A stretch of DNA of 64,000 bases from Euonymus europaeus (taxonomy: Eukaryota; Streptophyta; Magnoliopsida; Celastrales; Celastraceae): assembly GCA_963580455.1 (NCBI GenBank), contig OY756967.1, positions 4,920,501 through 4,984,500 on the forward strand, written 5' to 3'. The translations under genes were made by a program, and so were the position numbers. Below the pieces are notes generated by a model that worked only from the letters and a program-made list of their open reading frames with translations, was not told the origin of the DNA and did no database searches. The first letter of the stretch is position 1; the number at the start of each line of letters is the position of its first letter. Below, piece by piece: positions 33,404 through 44,700 of the stretch.

Positions 33404-34501
33404 ATATCGAATTCTTCGATATCCATGGATGCATCGAATTCGCATGACTTTATTATTCTCAGATAGGGACATTGGTTAATAAATAGGAGACATTAGATTC
33501 TATTATAAATCTACATCATTTGGATTATTCAAACATTTGGATTATTCAAACGATCGTGAAATACTGGAAAGTTCTCTTCATTTTAAAATATATTATTAAA
33601 GATTTTTATTTATCAAACTTAATTGTTGTCAATATCCGCTCCCAAAAAAATCATCGATTTCGGGTAACATCATACAATGTGAATGTACCCTATACCTTAA
33701 TTTCTCAAAAGAAAATAACTATTTATCATTTGGCTCAATCCAATCCAATCCAATTTAAGATATTCTCCATTCGGAAAAAGGGGATTGTGATTAGTTTTAC
33801 TACACTTATCTCCCAAATTATTTTTTATATATTTTTTTTGTTATTAGGATTTAGAGTTCAAACTTTATAATTTATAATTTAAGAGTTTTTTCTTCAAAAT
33901 CAATTATATATTATACTTTATGATCATCAAAATTCTCAATAATAAAAAAACCAAAAAAAAGCATGATTAGGGGGGAATTTTACACCTATAATATTGTATG
34001 TTCTAGGCCAAATGCCCGCACACTTTAGTCCTTGACAAAACGCTTCTCGTGTGTTTGAACTTTCAAGGTGGACTCAAATCTTATTAATGACATGGTCGGT
34101 GCTCCATTTTATCGTGTTCAAATTCAAAATTCATCTCATCACTCACATTAAGATATTATGAATACTAACATTCGGGGATACTTAACACCATATCCCAACA
34201 TATGATAAAACTTGAATGAGACCTGCAAGAGTCTAAAATACGGTTATATGACAACCCCAAAAGTTAGGCTTGCTAACCGAAACCCTGCTCTTTTATATGG
34301 CCCTTTTAGTTTGTTGGGCCAAATGTGCATCATAGCCCAAATTATTTGGGCTATCTGTGCGTCTGAGCCTCTTTTAGTTCGTTGGCCAAATGTCCATTCA
34401 TAGCCCAAACGATTTTGGGCTATTTGTGTGTCAGCCCTTAATTTGTATTTCCCTTCAAATCATGAAATGTGTTTTGAATGAAAGAAGAGAGAGACTACGT
34501 C
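33404..34501. other. Intergenic region upstream of the PPR gene
   Basis: AT-rich, with T- and A-runs around 33815-33960 and no recognised gene. The last 200-300 bases should hold the promoter and 5' untranslated region of the PPR gene. GGGCC/GGCCC motifs recur at 34299-34345. Confidence 0.5.
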
Positions 34502-36139
34502 ATGATAAAAAAGAGGCAATACCAAAACGATACCAACTGCCGGCAACGGTCAAGCTTATGGAGAAACTGCAAAAATTTTCGCTCACTCAAGAAAATTCAC
34601 GCTTCCCTCGTCGTCAACGGATTCAACTCCAGTCGTTCAGCCTTGGGAGAGCTTATTTTCAGTGCTGCGGTTGATCTTCCAGGCACCATTTATTATGCCC
34701 ACCGACTGTTCGCTGAAATAACTGAGCCAGATACATTCATGTGGAACACCATGATTAGAGGTTCAGCTCAGAGCCACATCCCTTGGAAGGCCGTTTCACT
34801 CTATTCCCAGATGGAGAATCGCCAGATGAAGCCGGACAATTTTACTTTTGCATTCTTACTCAAAGCTTGCACCCGGCTTTGTTGGAGAAACATTGGTTTG
34901 GGGATTCATGGGAGGGTGACGAGATATGGGTTTGAAGAGAGTACATTTGTAAGGAATACTCTTATCTATTTTCATGCAAATTGTGGACTTTTGAATGTGG
35001 CGACTGCACTCTTTGATGATTCTGCTAAGAGGGATGTTGTTCCTTGGTCTGCTTTGACTGCAGGTTATGCAAGGAGAGGGGAATTGTGTGTAGCAAGGAA
35101 GCTGTTCGATGAAATGCCAGTGAAGGACCTGGTTTCTTGGAATGTGATGGTTACGGCGTATGCAAAGCAGGGGGAGATGGGAAGTGCGAGGGAGCTATTT
35201 GATAACATTCCAGAAAGAGATGTCGTGACTTGGAATGTGATGATTGCAGGATACGTAAGTTGTGGATCTTGTGAACTAGCGTTGGAGATGTTTGACGAGA
35301 TGAGAAGGGTCAGAGAGCGGCCGGATCAGTTGACAATGTTGAGTCTATTGTCTGCATGCGCAGAATTGGGAGATTTGGATGTTGGGAGGAAAATACATTC
35401 TGCCCTTTTGGAGATTGGTTCTGGAGATTTTAGCATTTTGCTTCATAATGCACTTATAGACATGTATGCTAAGTGTGGCAGCATTAGCCAAGCAATGGAA
35501 GTTTTCCGGGAGATGGCAGAGAAAGATGTATCTACATGGAATTCAGCTATAGGAGGGCTGGCTTTCCATGGGCATGCTGAGGAATCATTGAGTCTTTTTA
35601 TTCAGATGCAAATATCCAAAATGAGACCTAATGAGATTACTTTTGTTGGGGTCTTGGTTGCTTGCAGTCATACTGGTAAAGTGGAGGAGGGGCGTAGATA
35701 TTTCAAACATATGAGAGATTGCTACAATATTGAGCCAAATATAAAGCATTACGGGTGTATGGTGGACATGCTAGGCCGTGCTGGGCTATTGAATGAAGCA
35801 TTCGAGATCATAGACTCGATGGATATTGAACCCAATGCCATTATTTGGAGAACTCTTCTTGGGGCTTGTAAAATTCATGGAAATGTTGAGTTGGGGAGGC
35901 TTGCGAATGAGAGACTACTTAATATGAGAAGGGATGAGAGTGGAGACTATGTATTGCTTTCCAACATATATGCTTCCCAATCTGAGTGGGATGGGGTTGA
36001 GGTGGTGAGAAAGCTCATGGATGATAGCGGGGTGAGGAAAGATCCAGGCTGCAGCCTTGTAGAGGCGAATGAAAAAGCTCTCATGCATTTCCTGTTTGAT
36101 TCAAACCCCAAGAAAATAGCAAGAAACAATGCATCTTAG
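34502..36139 (+). CDS. PLS-class pentatricopeptide repeat protein, E subgroup (545 aa)
   Basis: PPR proteins bind organellar RNA one base per repeat; PLS proteins with E domains usually specify C-to-U editing sites in mitochondria or plastids. The intronless frame shows repeated PPR signatures (TFMWNTMIRG, DLVSWNVMVTAYAKQG, DVVTWNVMIAGY, NALIDMYAKCGSI) from about residue 60, and then a typical E/E+ region (IKHYGCMVDMLGRAG, WRTLLGACKIHGNVELG, DESGDYVLLSNIYA). There is no DYW deaminase, so editing would need a partner in trans. I chose ATG 34502 (MIKKRQ), because the following segment, LWRNCKNFRSLKKIHA, sits at the expected distance in the Arabidopsis homologue AT5G15300; an in-frame ATG at 34478 would add eight residues. 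The length is close to that homologue. The N-terminus is basic but not a clear targeting peptide. Confidence 0.92.
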   Translation: MIKKRQYQNDTNCRQRSSLWRNCKNFRSLKKIHASLVVNGFNSSRSALGELIFSAAVDLPGTIYYAHRLFAEITEPDTFMWNTMIRGSAQSHIPWKAVSLYSQMENRQMKPDNFTFAFLLKACTRLCWRNIGLGIHGRVTRYGFEESTFVRNTLIYFHANCGLLNVATALFDDSAKRDVVPWSALTAGYARRGELCVARKLFDEMPVKDLVSWNVMVTAYAKQGEMGSARELFDNIPERDVVTWNVMIAGYVSCGSCELALEMFDEMRRVRERPDQLTMLSLLSACAELGDLDVGRKIHSALLEIGSGDFSILLHNALIDMYAKCGSISQAMEVFREMAEKDVSTWNSAIGGLAFHGHAEESLSLFIQMQISKMRPNEITFVGVLVACSHTGKVEEGRRYFKHMRDCYNIEPNIKHYGCMVDMLGRAGLLNEAFEIIDSMDIEPNAIIWRTLLGACKIHGNVELGRLANERLLNMRRDESGDYVLLSNIYASQSEWDGVEVVRKLMDDSGVRKDPGCSLVEANEKALMHFLFDSNPKKIARNNAS

Positions 36140-37121
36140 AGCTGCAAGTAGGTGAGAAAATTTGTTCAGTTCATCATTGTGTGTCATAGATTCAAAATTA
36201 ATCACTGCACGGGCATGAATTATTAGATATGTTCCTCTACTTTAGGGCTGTTATGGTAACGGTAATTTTTCCATTACCATATGGATACCGACCAATTGGT
36301 TACCTTATTTTGAAGCAAAATGGTTTACCGTTACCAATTCGTCAGTATGATATTTTTACTGATAGAATTAGTAGCGGTAATGGGTGTCAGTTCTCTAACC
36401 ATCGGTATGTACTGTTACCAATCCATATAATGAATTTATATATATACACTTCTTTTAGAAATAATTTTGAATTCTCTAGAAAAAGATAAGTGTTGTCTGA
36501 AATGTTGACCTATTATGCTCTCTTTTGGCCCTTAAACAGATGGTTTCTTATTGAATTTATTTATTTCTAGGTACTAAGAAATTATGTGCCATTGGCCTGG
36601 GTTCTCATGTTTCAAAACATTTTGCTGATATGTATATCAAAGTTTTTTTTTAAAAACCTATGTGCATTTGTTTTTTTTCCTTGTTTCTTTCTCAAATGAT
36701 TTGGGCGTGGCAATTTCCTTTGAAAGATGAGATAGTTGCTGTTTTTGAATGATTTAACTGAATCCTGGCCTCTTTCATAGTTGCCAGTACTCCTTGCGTT
36801 TCTTAAATTGTTTGGATCTGCAGTTTTGATCCTTTTCGACCTAGAAGATAGAATCATTGCTAACCAGAAAAATGAAATTTTAATATTGCTGTTGTTAAAT
36901 TCAATCATTAAATTAATTTAAATGCATTAATCTTTGTCTTGTTGCGTAAAAAAGTTTATGAAATAAGGTTTCAAAGTTATGGAGTAGCTAGGACATGAAG
37001 TGGTTACAATCTAGGCAGACTACTAATTGACTCATTCGAGACTGGATTCTGTCCGACTCATTAAATTACTTGCTGGTTGAGGAACTTGGGGAAATTATTA
37101 TTTATTAGATTCTAAGAAACG

Positions 37122-37256
37122 GAAAAAATCGTATAAAGAATTGGTTTAGAATTCTGTAATGAACTGATGCATTTGAAACTTGTTGGATGACGATAGAGGG
37201 ATCAAAGGCTCAAAATCAGCATACAGGAGCTCTGTGTTCCATACATTGAGAAAGAT
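37122..37256 (+). repeat. 135-bp direct repeat, copy A
   Basis: Nearly identical to 37352-37485, with a few substitutions and a one-base indel. The copies are 230 bp apart, separated by about 95 bp of unrelated sequence. Function unknown; a local duplication. Confidence 0.85.
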
Positions 37257-37351
37257 AGGAGGTGAATGGAGTGAGACCGAAAATTTTCTATTGCTTCTCT
37301 GTGGTGAATGGAGCACAGTTAACCTCCTGGGCGCCCCCTCCCCCAACAGCT

Positions 37352-37485
37352 GAAAAAATCGTCTAAAGAATTGGTTTAGAATTCTGTAATGAACTGATGC
37401 ATTTGAAACTTGTTGGATGACAATAGAGGGATCAAAGGCTCAAAATCAGCAACAGGAGCTCAGTGTTCCATACATTGAGAAAGAT
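37352..37485 (+). repeat. 134-bp direct repeat, copy B
   Basis: Second copy of the segment at 37122-37256. Confidence 0.85.
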
Positions 37486-37848
37486 TTTCTTCTTATTTGT
37501 CAGCATGGATGCGATTGAATGTGCTAGTGTGTTCTCAATTCTGTTTTTCTATTTCTTTCAGAACTAAGTGGCTGTTCACAGGTTGGCTGTTGTTTGTAGA
37601 TTTTTCTGTTGAATGCTTTTTAACATTTAAGCAGTCTGCATTAAGCTTGTATCACACTAATTGACTAGTAATCCTCAGACAAATAATTTGGCAGAAGAGA
37701 ACACTGCTGAAAGTACATTTTGAAGATAGCGAAAAGCTTACAAATAAAATGGCCACACAAGTCACAGTTACTCGCTTTTGCAAACACAAAGTAGCAGATA
37801 CAAATGCACTCAATGACTATAAATGCATAGCTGTGATGTATAACGTTA

Positions 37849-38985
37849 TCATGAATGTCGAGAAACGGCCACAGCAGACAACAAGATTAGCAGTATGAGA
37901 GCAAAAACTCCTACAAAGGATCCGATCAGAGAGCCAGAGGTGTGCTCGCAGAATGAGTTAAACTGCTGACAGATGGCAAACCAATTTGCCTTGGTATTCC
38001 CCTTGTGTGCCAAGTATACGATAGCTGCAGCTGCAGAAGCTCCAGCAGTCAAAAGAGCCAGCATTGCCTACAAAATGGTAACTTAATCTATTAGACTATT
38101 AGAAACTTTTATTATGTTAGTCTTATACAATTGATTTTGGTCTGTGGTGAGAATTAATTTTAAGGTACAAGGACTCCTGTGTCTGTTATAGTTGTACTAT
38201 GTTCGTTTTTCCAAAGAGCAAGAAGGGCGAAAGAAAGTGTGTACTGAAATAAATTATCTTTGAAAAGCACTTCCAATAGGTAATTAGTGGCTTCTATTTT
38301 ACCAACTTTTGTCTCTACGAGGAGAATTACATAAAGAAATTACTTTTTAATGTTAGTAACACATTTCCAATATTGATGGCTTCTATTTGACCAACTTTTG
38401 TTGTCACTATGCAGGAATTTATGTATTGTAAACATCTAGAATGCTACATGGCTGCCGCTACTTTCAGTATTAAAAGGAAAAGTGATTAAAAAAGAGCCTA
38501 ATGTCCTGTGAGATCCACATTAGCTCTATTCTTAAAGGTTTTACCGTGTCAAAGAAGATCAGAATGTTTCTACTCTTTTGTGCACCACTCCTCACAATAT
38601 GGAAGATAGAAAGAGGCAGAGAAAGAACCAGATATGCGCTTACACCAGCATTGGCAACCACAAAAAACCTGTTTCAAGAGATGCAGAGGTTCAGTCACTT
38701 TCCAGCAAAAATTACTAAGCAAGTCTTTACGAATACTGTGAAGTTTGTGATCAAGAAAACATACGTGAAGGTCGGAAGATCGTCATACTCAGCCCTGAAC
38801 CGAGTAAACTGGGTGAAGAAAGGAAGTGTTTCGTTAGTTGTTCCCATTGCAATGGCACTCGCTAGGGTCCCAACGATTGCAAGAATCCTCAAGATGAAGT
38901 CCAGTATGGATATCCCTCTATTCACCCCACTTTTCGGGTTGGAGCTCTTGGCCTCACCAATCTCGAGTGCACCTGCCTTCATCAT
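37849..38985 (-). CDS. CASP5: Casparian strip membrane domain protein (CASP), 187 aa, three exons
   Basis: CASPs are four-helix plasma-membrane scaffolds that mark the endodermal Casparian strip domain and recruit lignin-forming enzymes. Exons are 38985-38765, 38668-38545 and 38067-37849, all with GT-AG introns; the joined frame is 187 residues, normal for the family. Helices lie at about residues 27-47, 74-96, 112-134 and 161-182. The first loop has the CASP hallmark ETLPFFTQF (52-60) and the second loop has [12 protein letters not shown]. The conserved Arg of helix 1 (R33) and Asp of helix 3 (D114) are present. The symbol follows the position between homologues of AT5G15300 and AT5G15280, where Arabidopsis CASP5 (AT5G15290) lies. 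An in-frame ATG at 39081 exists but lies only a few bases from the TATA box, so it should not be in the transcript; ATG 38985 or 38982 is preferred. Confidence 0.93.
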
Positions 38986-39084
38986 TCTTGATCGATCTTC
39001 ACTTGTAGGTAGATGGAAGGGATTACTTGGAAGAAGCTTGAGCTTGAAAATTTGAATGTGCATAGTTGAACAGAATGTCATGGG

Positions 39085-39092
39085 TATTTATA
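39085..39092 (-). promoter_or_regulatory. Probable TATA box of the CASP gene
   Basis: TATAAATA on the minus strand, 100 bp upstream of the chosen ATG. This would place transcription start near 39055-39060. Confidence 0.6.
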
Positions 39093-39646
39093 CAATGCAT
39101 GGGTGTGGATGTGGATTTAGTCACTCCCATGCAAAGGTGTCAAGAAAGGAAGTATTTTTTTTCTCTTCATTTTCTGCTAAGTGGCATTAGTACCCCACTT
39201 TTATTATGAGACCACATACCAAAGCCAACATTATCTTATCTATTTTTCAGGACTACCTGCCTTGCCTTTTCTTAAAATGGTTAAGTCCAGCGCCCGTACT
39301 TGCTCTACTAATAAAATATAGATTGTATGAGGTCACTGGCTCCAACTCCATCAAACAAGCCAGAAATGGAAAAGATAGGAGAATTCTCCTATCGTTCAGA
39401 TGTAGGTGGAGCATGTTCCACCCTGTAAGGAGCTATGAAATATGGGGCAGTTAAGATAATGGGAAAGTTTGTCAGCTACACATGGATATTGGTTGGGATA
39501 TGATTGGTTCATAATTGAACCAATCCACTGATTCCTCCTCATATTCTAGATACAATTAAGACTAATGCCTAAAGCCTGGTTAAAGAATTTAATTGAAAGT
39601 ACTTTGTTGGCCAACAATGCATGTTAGTGAGAGATTTGGTGAGATG
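39093..39646. other. Upstream region of the CASP gene
   Basis: No gene recognised. This roughly 0.55-kb segment lies between the TATA box and the solo LTR and is the likely proximal promoter. The solo LTR puts a boundary on how much ancestral promoter remains next to the gene. Confidence 0.5.
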
Positions 39647-39651
39647 AGTGT

Positions 39652-41467
39652 TGTAATATCCCGAACCCAAATTTTAAAAAATAAATAAATATATATATAT
39701 AAAATAATAAATAATTTTTCAAATATAATATTTTTAATAAATACTAGATATTCTTAGAAGAATATTGGCAAAAGAATCACTTGAATCGGAGTTAAATTAG
39801 ATGTGTTATTAATTTTGGAAGATTATGTAATTAAGATTGAAAGAAAATGGCAAAACCGTCATTTCACCGGAAATCTGGTTTGCAGCCGCTGCCGAGAGAG
39901 AGAGAAGAAGATTTTGTTCGTTTGACGTCCGATTGAGGTGTGTAAGGTGTCAAATCGAAGCTCGTGGTGAGAGGAGCAAAATTCAAGTGGAATCACCGTC
40001 ATCGGACCACCGTAGACGGCGGAATCAGGCGGCGAAGCTTCGGTTTTTCAAGATTTCAAAGCTCAATCCCAGTCGATTCAGTAGAAATTTTGGAACGAGA
40101 CAGGTACCATTAGATTTCTGTTGTTGTAGCTTTATTCTGATGTAAGAATGACCGGAAAAGTGGATTCCGGCGACGGTCCGACCGAGTTGATTTCTGTTTG
40201 ACTTTTGACCTGGTTTGACCGTTGACTTTTCCGTATTTTTTTTGTCGTGTATACGTATCAGTATTTTGATGCAGGAGGTTGATTTGGGGATTTTGGATTG
40301 GGATTTCGGACTTACTACGAATTAGCGTAGTCGACATTTCAGGTAGGGATTCTGCCCTACTTCTTATTTGGGGTTCCTGAGGTTCCGTATTCGACAGACT
40401 CCTATTTGTCTATTGGTGTGAAATTCCCGGAGGTTGGAAATTTCTCTGTTTCTACTCTTATTTGATTTATTTCCGCAATTGCAGCTTGTTATGGTTATAT
40501 GTTGTTTGTTTGGAGGTATGTGTACGACTGACGACACTTTTGTGTATCGGGTCTCTTGTGGTTTTGATCGGGTACGTACCTGGAGACCGGATTGAGGTGA
40601 GGTACATCCTAGGGGACGCTCTTCGATTTAGGCGATGCTATCGAGTACCTGATGTAGGCTCGATCCTCATCCAATCTGGGGAGTACCTGGGCTGGGAGAC
40701 ACCTTGCGGGGATCAAGGTGGGTCCAGGGGAGGATTTTCTGGTGTTATGTGGATTTGAGTTGATATGGATTTGAGTTGGATTATGTTTGAGTACTGATTT
40801 GAGAGTTGTATTTGAGGATGGTAGTGGTGGAGCCTACTCGGTATCTACCCTACGGATTGACTGATGGTGATGAGGTGTATGATACATCGATTTTCTCAGA
40901 GATTTTATACCCTATCAGGGTATCACTTATGGTATTCCTTTATGTATTTTATATCACAGGTTTTCTTACTTTATCTTTGATTTACTGAAGTTCGGTGGTA
41001 CGGGAGTGTATCACTATTTATGTTCCTGTTCATTTTCATTATCATATCTCTATCGTATATTCTGTTTACTCTGATATCGATGTTGTCTCTATATCCCTAC
41101 TGAGCTTTGTGGCTCATCCCTTTTATTCTCATGTTTTTCAGGTGAGATAGCCGGAGTGGAGGATCAGCGCAGGGATGCGTGAGGCGTGATGTAGCTGTTG
41201 TGGGGATGTTGTGTCTGTCTTTAGTATCTGTTTTTCGTATTTATGATACTTGAATTTTTCCGCTGTAGACTCTAGTTTGCTTGTTACAATATGTTGGGTT
41301 TGTGGTGGAGATTTATATATATATGTGAAGTTTTCTTTGTAGTTATCTTGATGATTCGTAGTAGCTTGAGTTTAAATCCGGTTCAGGGAACGGAGGAGTT
41401 CCCTGTCGGTCACGCCTCTGAGATTCATGGGTGCTCATCGGCACCTATCTAGGAGAGGGGCGTGACA
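39652..41467 (+). mobile_element. Solo LTR (1816 bp), probably Ty3/gypsy type
   Basis: It begins TGTAATATCCCG and ends GGGGCGTGACA and is flanked on both sides by the same five bases, AGTGT (39647-39651 and 41468-41472). That is the signature of an LTR element that lost its internal region by recombination between its two LTRs. TGTAAYAYCCC-type starts with GTGACA/GTTACA-type ends are common in large plant gypsy LTRs, and GAGCTTTGTGGCTCATCCC near 41102-41120 is also familiar from them. The family assignment is inference. Orientation is taken from the termini. It contains no long coding frame. Confidence 0.85.
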
Positions 41468-41773
41468 AGTGTTTTGAACTAAAATGAATTTCAGCTAAAG
41501 GTGGGATGGAGATGGAATATTTGAAAGGCAAATTCTCTAGCTGTTGCTGTATACAACGAGGGCCAAACTTCCCAGCCTCTGGCCATGAAACAGTCTGCAG
41601 CACCCAAAAAATAGCTCAAGGAAGAAACAGATCAACATCTTAAGCAATTCAATGGAATCTAACCATGAAATTGGCAAAAAACCACTGCAGAAATATTCTT
41701 TGAGGCATATACAGAGTACACCACCATAATTTACATATTACAAAAACAATAGATAAACCTTGATCTTCTTGTA

Positions 41774-44700
41774 TCATCCCAATTTGGTCTTGGAAGTAAA
41801 TCCACTTCTGGAAAGAAGCCGTGACAGGAACCCCTTGTTGCTGCTGTCCATGTCATTTGAATTGCTTAACTTGCTTATAAGAGACCAGTGCATGTCAAAA
41901 TCCGGCTCATAACCATTTCGTTGCATCACTTGCACAAGCTCTGATGCCTTGCTGAGATTGTTTTCATGGCGATGGAAATTGATTAATGAGTAGTAGATTT
42001 CTCTGGTCGGCGTTACACCTAACTGAACCATAGAAATCAAGAGCTTTTCAGCTTCTGCACTTTGTCCATCTTGACAAAATTTGTGAACAAGCATGTTCCA
42101 TGTTTTGATGCTTGGCTTTAGATACCTATCCAACATCTCAGTATGAAAAGTCATAGCTTGGTCCAATTTATTACATGCACAGAAACTCTGGATAATGGAA
42201 TCATAACTTGCTGAATTTGGGATGTTTCCTTTCTTCAACATGATGTTAAGAAGATCAACTGCCTTGTTAAGTCTTCCATGCTGACAAAACAGCCTAATAA
42301 GATAATTATAGTTGATACTCTCATGGATTTGACCTTTACATACCATCCGATCCAGAAAATCTTCTGCTTCTTGAAGCTGACCATGAGAAACAAGGCACTC
42401 AACAAGTGAATTTTGAACAAGTGAACCATGAATCCAGCCTCTTGCTTGCATTTGTCGACTCAACTCCAAGGCTTCCTTAAGCTCTCCAAGTTCACACAGA
42501 GAACATAAGACTGTCCTTAAGCTACGATTGCTTGGCTGAAGTCCCTTGGATATCATAGTAGACAGATAATATACAGAACTTGAGACTTCTTTGCACTGAG
42601 AAAAACCATATACAAGAAAATTGTATGTGACTTCATCGAGCAGAAATCTTTTCTTTTGCAGTTCATTCAGAAGTTCAGTCACGAGTAGTCGGTTCCCATA
42701 TGAGAGAAGATAAAACACTAAGATATTATAAATGATGAGGCCATTAGACTCATTTTGTCGAAGCATGAAGTCCTTCAGGCGTAATGCTGAAAGGAATCTG
42801 CCATCTGCACACATCAAACGCACCCAATTCCGGTAACTTGAAATTGAGAGGCTCAAATTCTTTCTTATATTAGCACCAAGTAGCTCATTTACCTTCGCCA
42901 TGTTCTTTACTCGGCAGTTCCCTTGAAACAACATGTCATAAATCTCAGCATCTGGAATTTGTCCTCCCAACATCATGTCCTGGACTAGATTTACTGCCTC
43001 CTCAATCTTCCTAGTCAAACAATATCCTTTAACTAAGGCACTGTTGAGAGAACTTGAAAACTCAGATTGCTCCCCCGATACAATGTTCTTCAATGCTATT
43101 GCTTTTTCAAATCTAGCCGCCCTACATAACTGAGGTACTAATATAACAGAAGCATCTAAGCAAGGAACCAAGTTGTTGGTAAGCATACAGTCCAATATCG
43201 TAAAGGCAACAGAAAATCTTCTCTCCTTACAAAACCCTCTTAAGAGATGGCTATAAGCTATGTGATCCAAGGCAAAACCCTGCTGTAAAAGTTTTTCCAT
43301 CAGAACATGTGAAATACCTGCAAAACCTAAGAAGCACAGCTTTTCAAGAAACACATGGCAGATTTCCAACCTTAAGTGAGTGTTGGCCGCCAACATGCTT
43401 TCAAAAAGCTTCAGTACTTCCTTTAGCATATTTTGATGGCACAGACATTCCACAATAGCTTTACAGTCTTCCAACTCAGGTAACCATTTGCTCTGTTGAG
43501 CCATGGCCCATAAATCAAGAATCTTTTGATTATTTCTCATCTTACATAAACCCTTTATCAAAAGACCAAAGGTTTTGCCATGGACTGTTAGATTCCTCTG
43601 CAGCATTACATCAAACAAGATCCTGCCTTCGTATGCCAATCCTTTTTTACAATATGCTTGGGCAAGCAAATTGAGAGTTTCTTGGTCTAGCTGATTAGCG
43701 AGTTTCGGCACTTGATCCAAAAGATAGGCACTTTTCCTCACATGTAAACGAGATGCACAAAGCCCATTTAATAATGTAGAAACGACGGACAAAGATAGTC
43801 CTTGACCCCACTGAACCATTTCATTTACCAAGTCAACTGCAGTACCATAATTTCTGTCGCCGCACTCCTTCATCACAACCGAATTATAGTCAATTATTGT
43901 CGATTCTTGAAGCACCTTATTTACTATTTTCTCATACTCATCAAGGTTTGTATCAAGATAAAGTCCATTCCCTATACCATCAAAGAATTCTGTCTTGGGG
44001 AAACCCACGTCATTGTCCCTTTTCAATTTGACAGCCAATGGATTGAGCCCCAATAAAGTGAATACTTTAGAAATGGGATCCTCTAGTGAAGAGGATTCAA
44101 TAAAACCACAGTTCACCATTTCAGGAATCACTTTCTTTGCTTCATCAAATCTTCTAGCCTTGCAGTATCCAGCCAAAAGAATTCTGAAAGTTGTCAAGTT
44201 GGGTGTTTTCCCCCTATCCACCATTTCATCAAGAATGACCCGGACATGTTCCCACATTCCCTGCATGAACATGCCACTGATAAGGGAATTATAGGAACAT
44301 ATATGAGGTTCCAGGCCCCTCGACAAAGTTTCTGACCAATACATAACAGCATTTCTCAAGTTTCCTGCATGACAACTCCAACCAATTAAGACCCCAAATG
44401 TAATATCATTTGGTTGATAACCTAATTGTTCAAGTTCTTGCCTGAAAAAGTCAGCTCTCTCAGCCCCAAAATAGCTACATATATTATTTATGATCATATT
44501 TCCAGTCAGAACATCTGGGCAACACTTCATTCCAACAAACAACCCCAACAAATCTTCAAAATCTTTCTTCTCACAATAACCACAAGCAATCTCATAAATA
44601 ACTAAACTACTGGGCTTAAAACCTAAAGCCATTGCCTTCTTAACAAGATTTCTCGCTTCCTGAATCATTCCGTCACTACAAAGAAGCTTAACAACATTGT

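Larger units (their letters stand above)
36140..37848. other. Intergenic region between the PPR and CASP genes
   Basis: No gene recognised. It should contain the 3' untranslated regions of both convergent neighbours. A segment near 36243-36430 is rich in GGTAAC/GTTACC motifs and might be an old transposon end. A direct duplication of about 135 bp lies at 37122-37485. Confidence 0.5.

Noticed and set aside
36229..36489. Possible hAT-like end (TAGGGCTGTTATGGTAACGG) with GGTAAC motifs
   Set aside because: I could not find a matching inverted end or a target duplication.
38501..39055. A 184-codon plus-strand open frame over the CASP gene
   Set aside because: It is antisense to well-defined CASP exons and spans an intron; no domain recognised.
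40462..40988. Open frames of 98 and 60 codons inside the solo LTR
   Set aside because: They lie in an LTR that has exact ends and duplication, and show no protein features.
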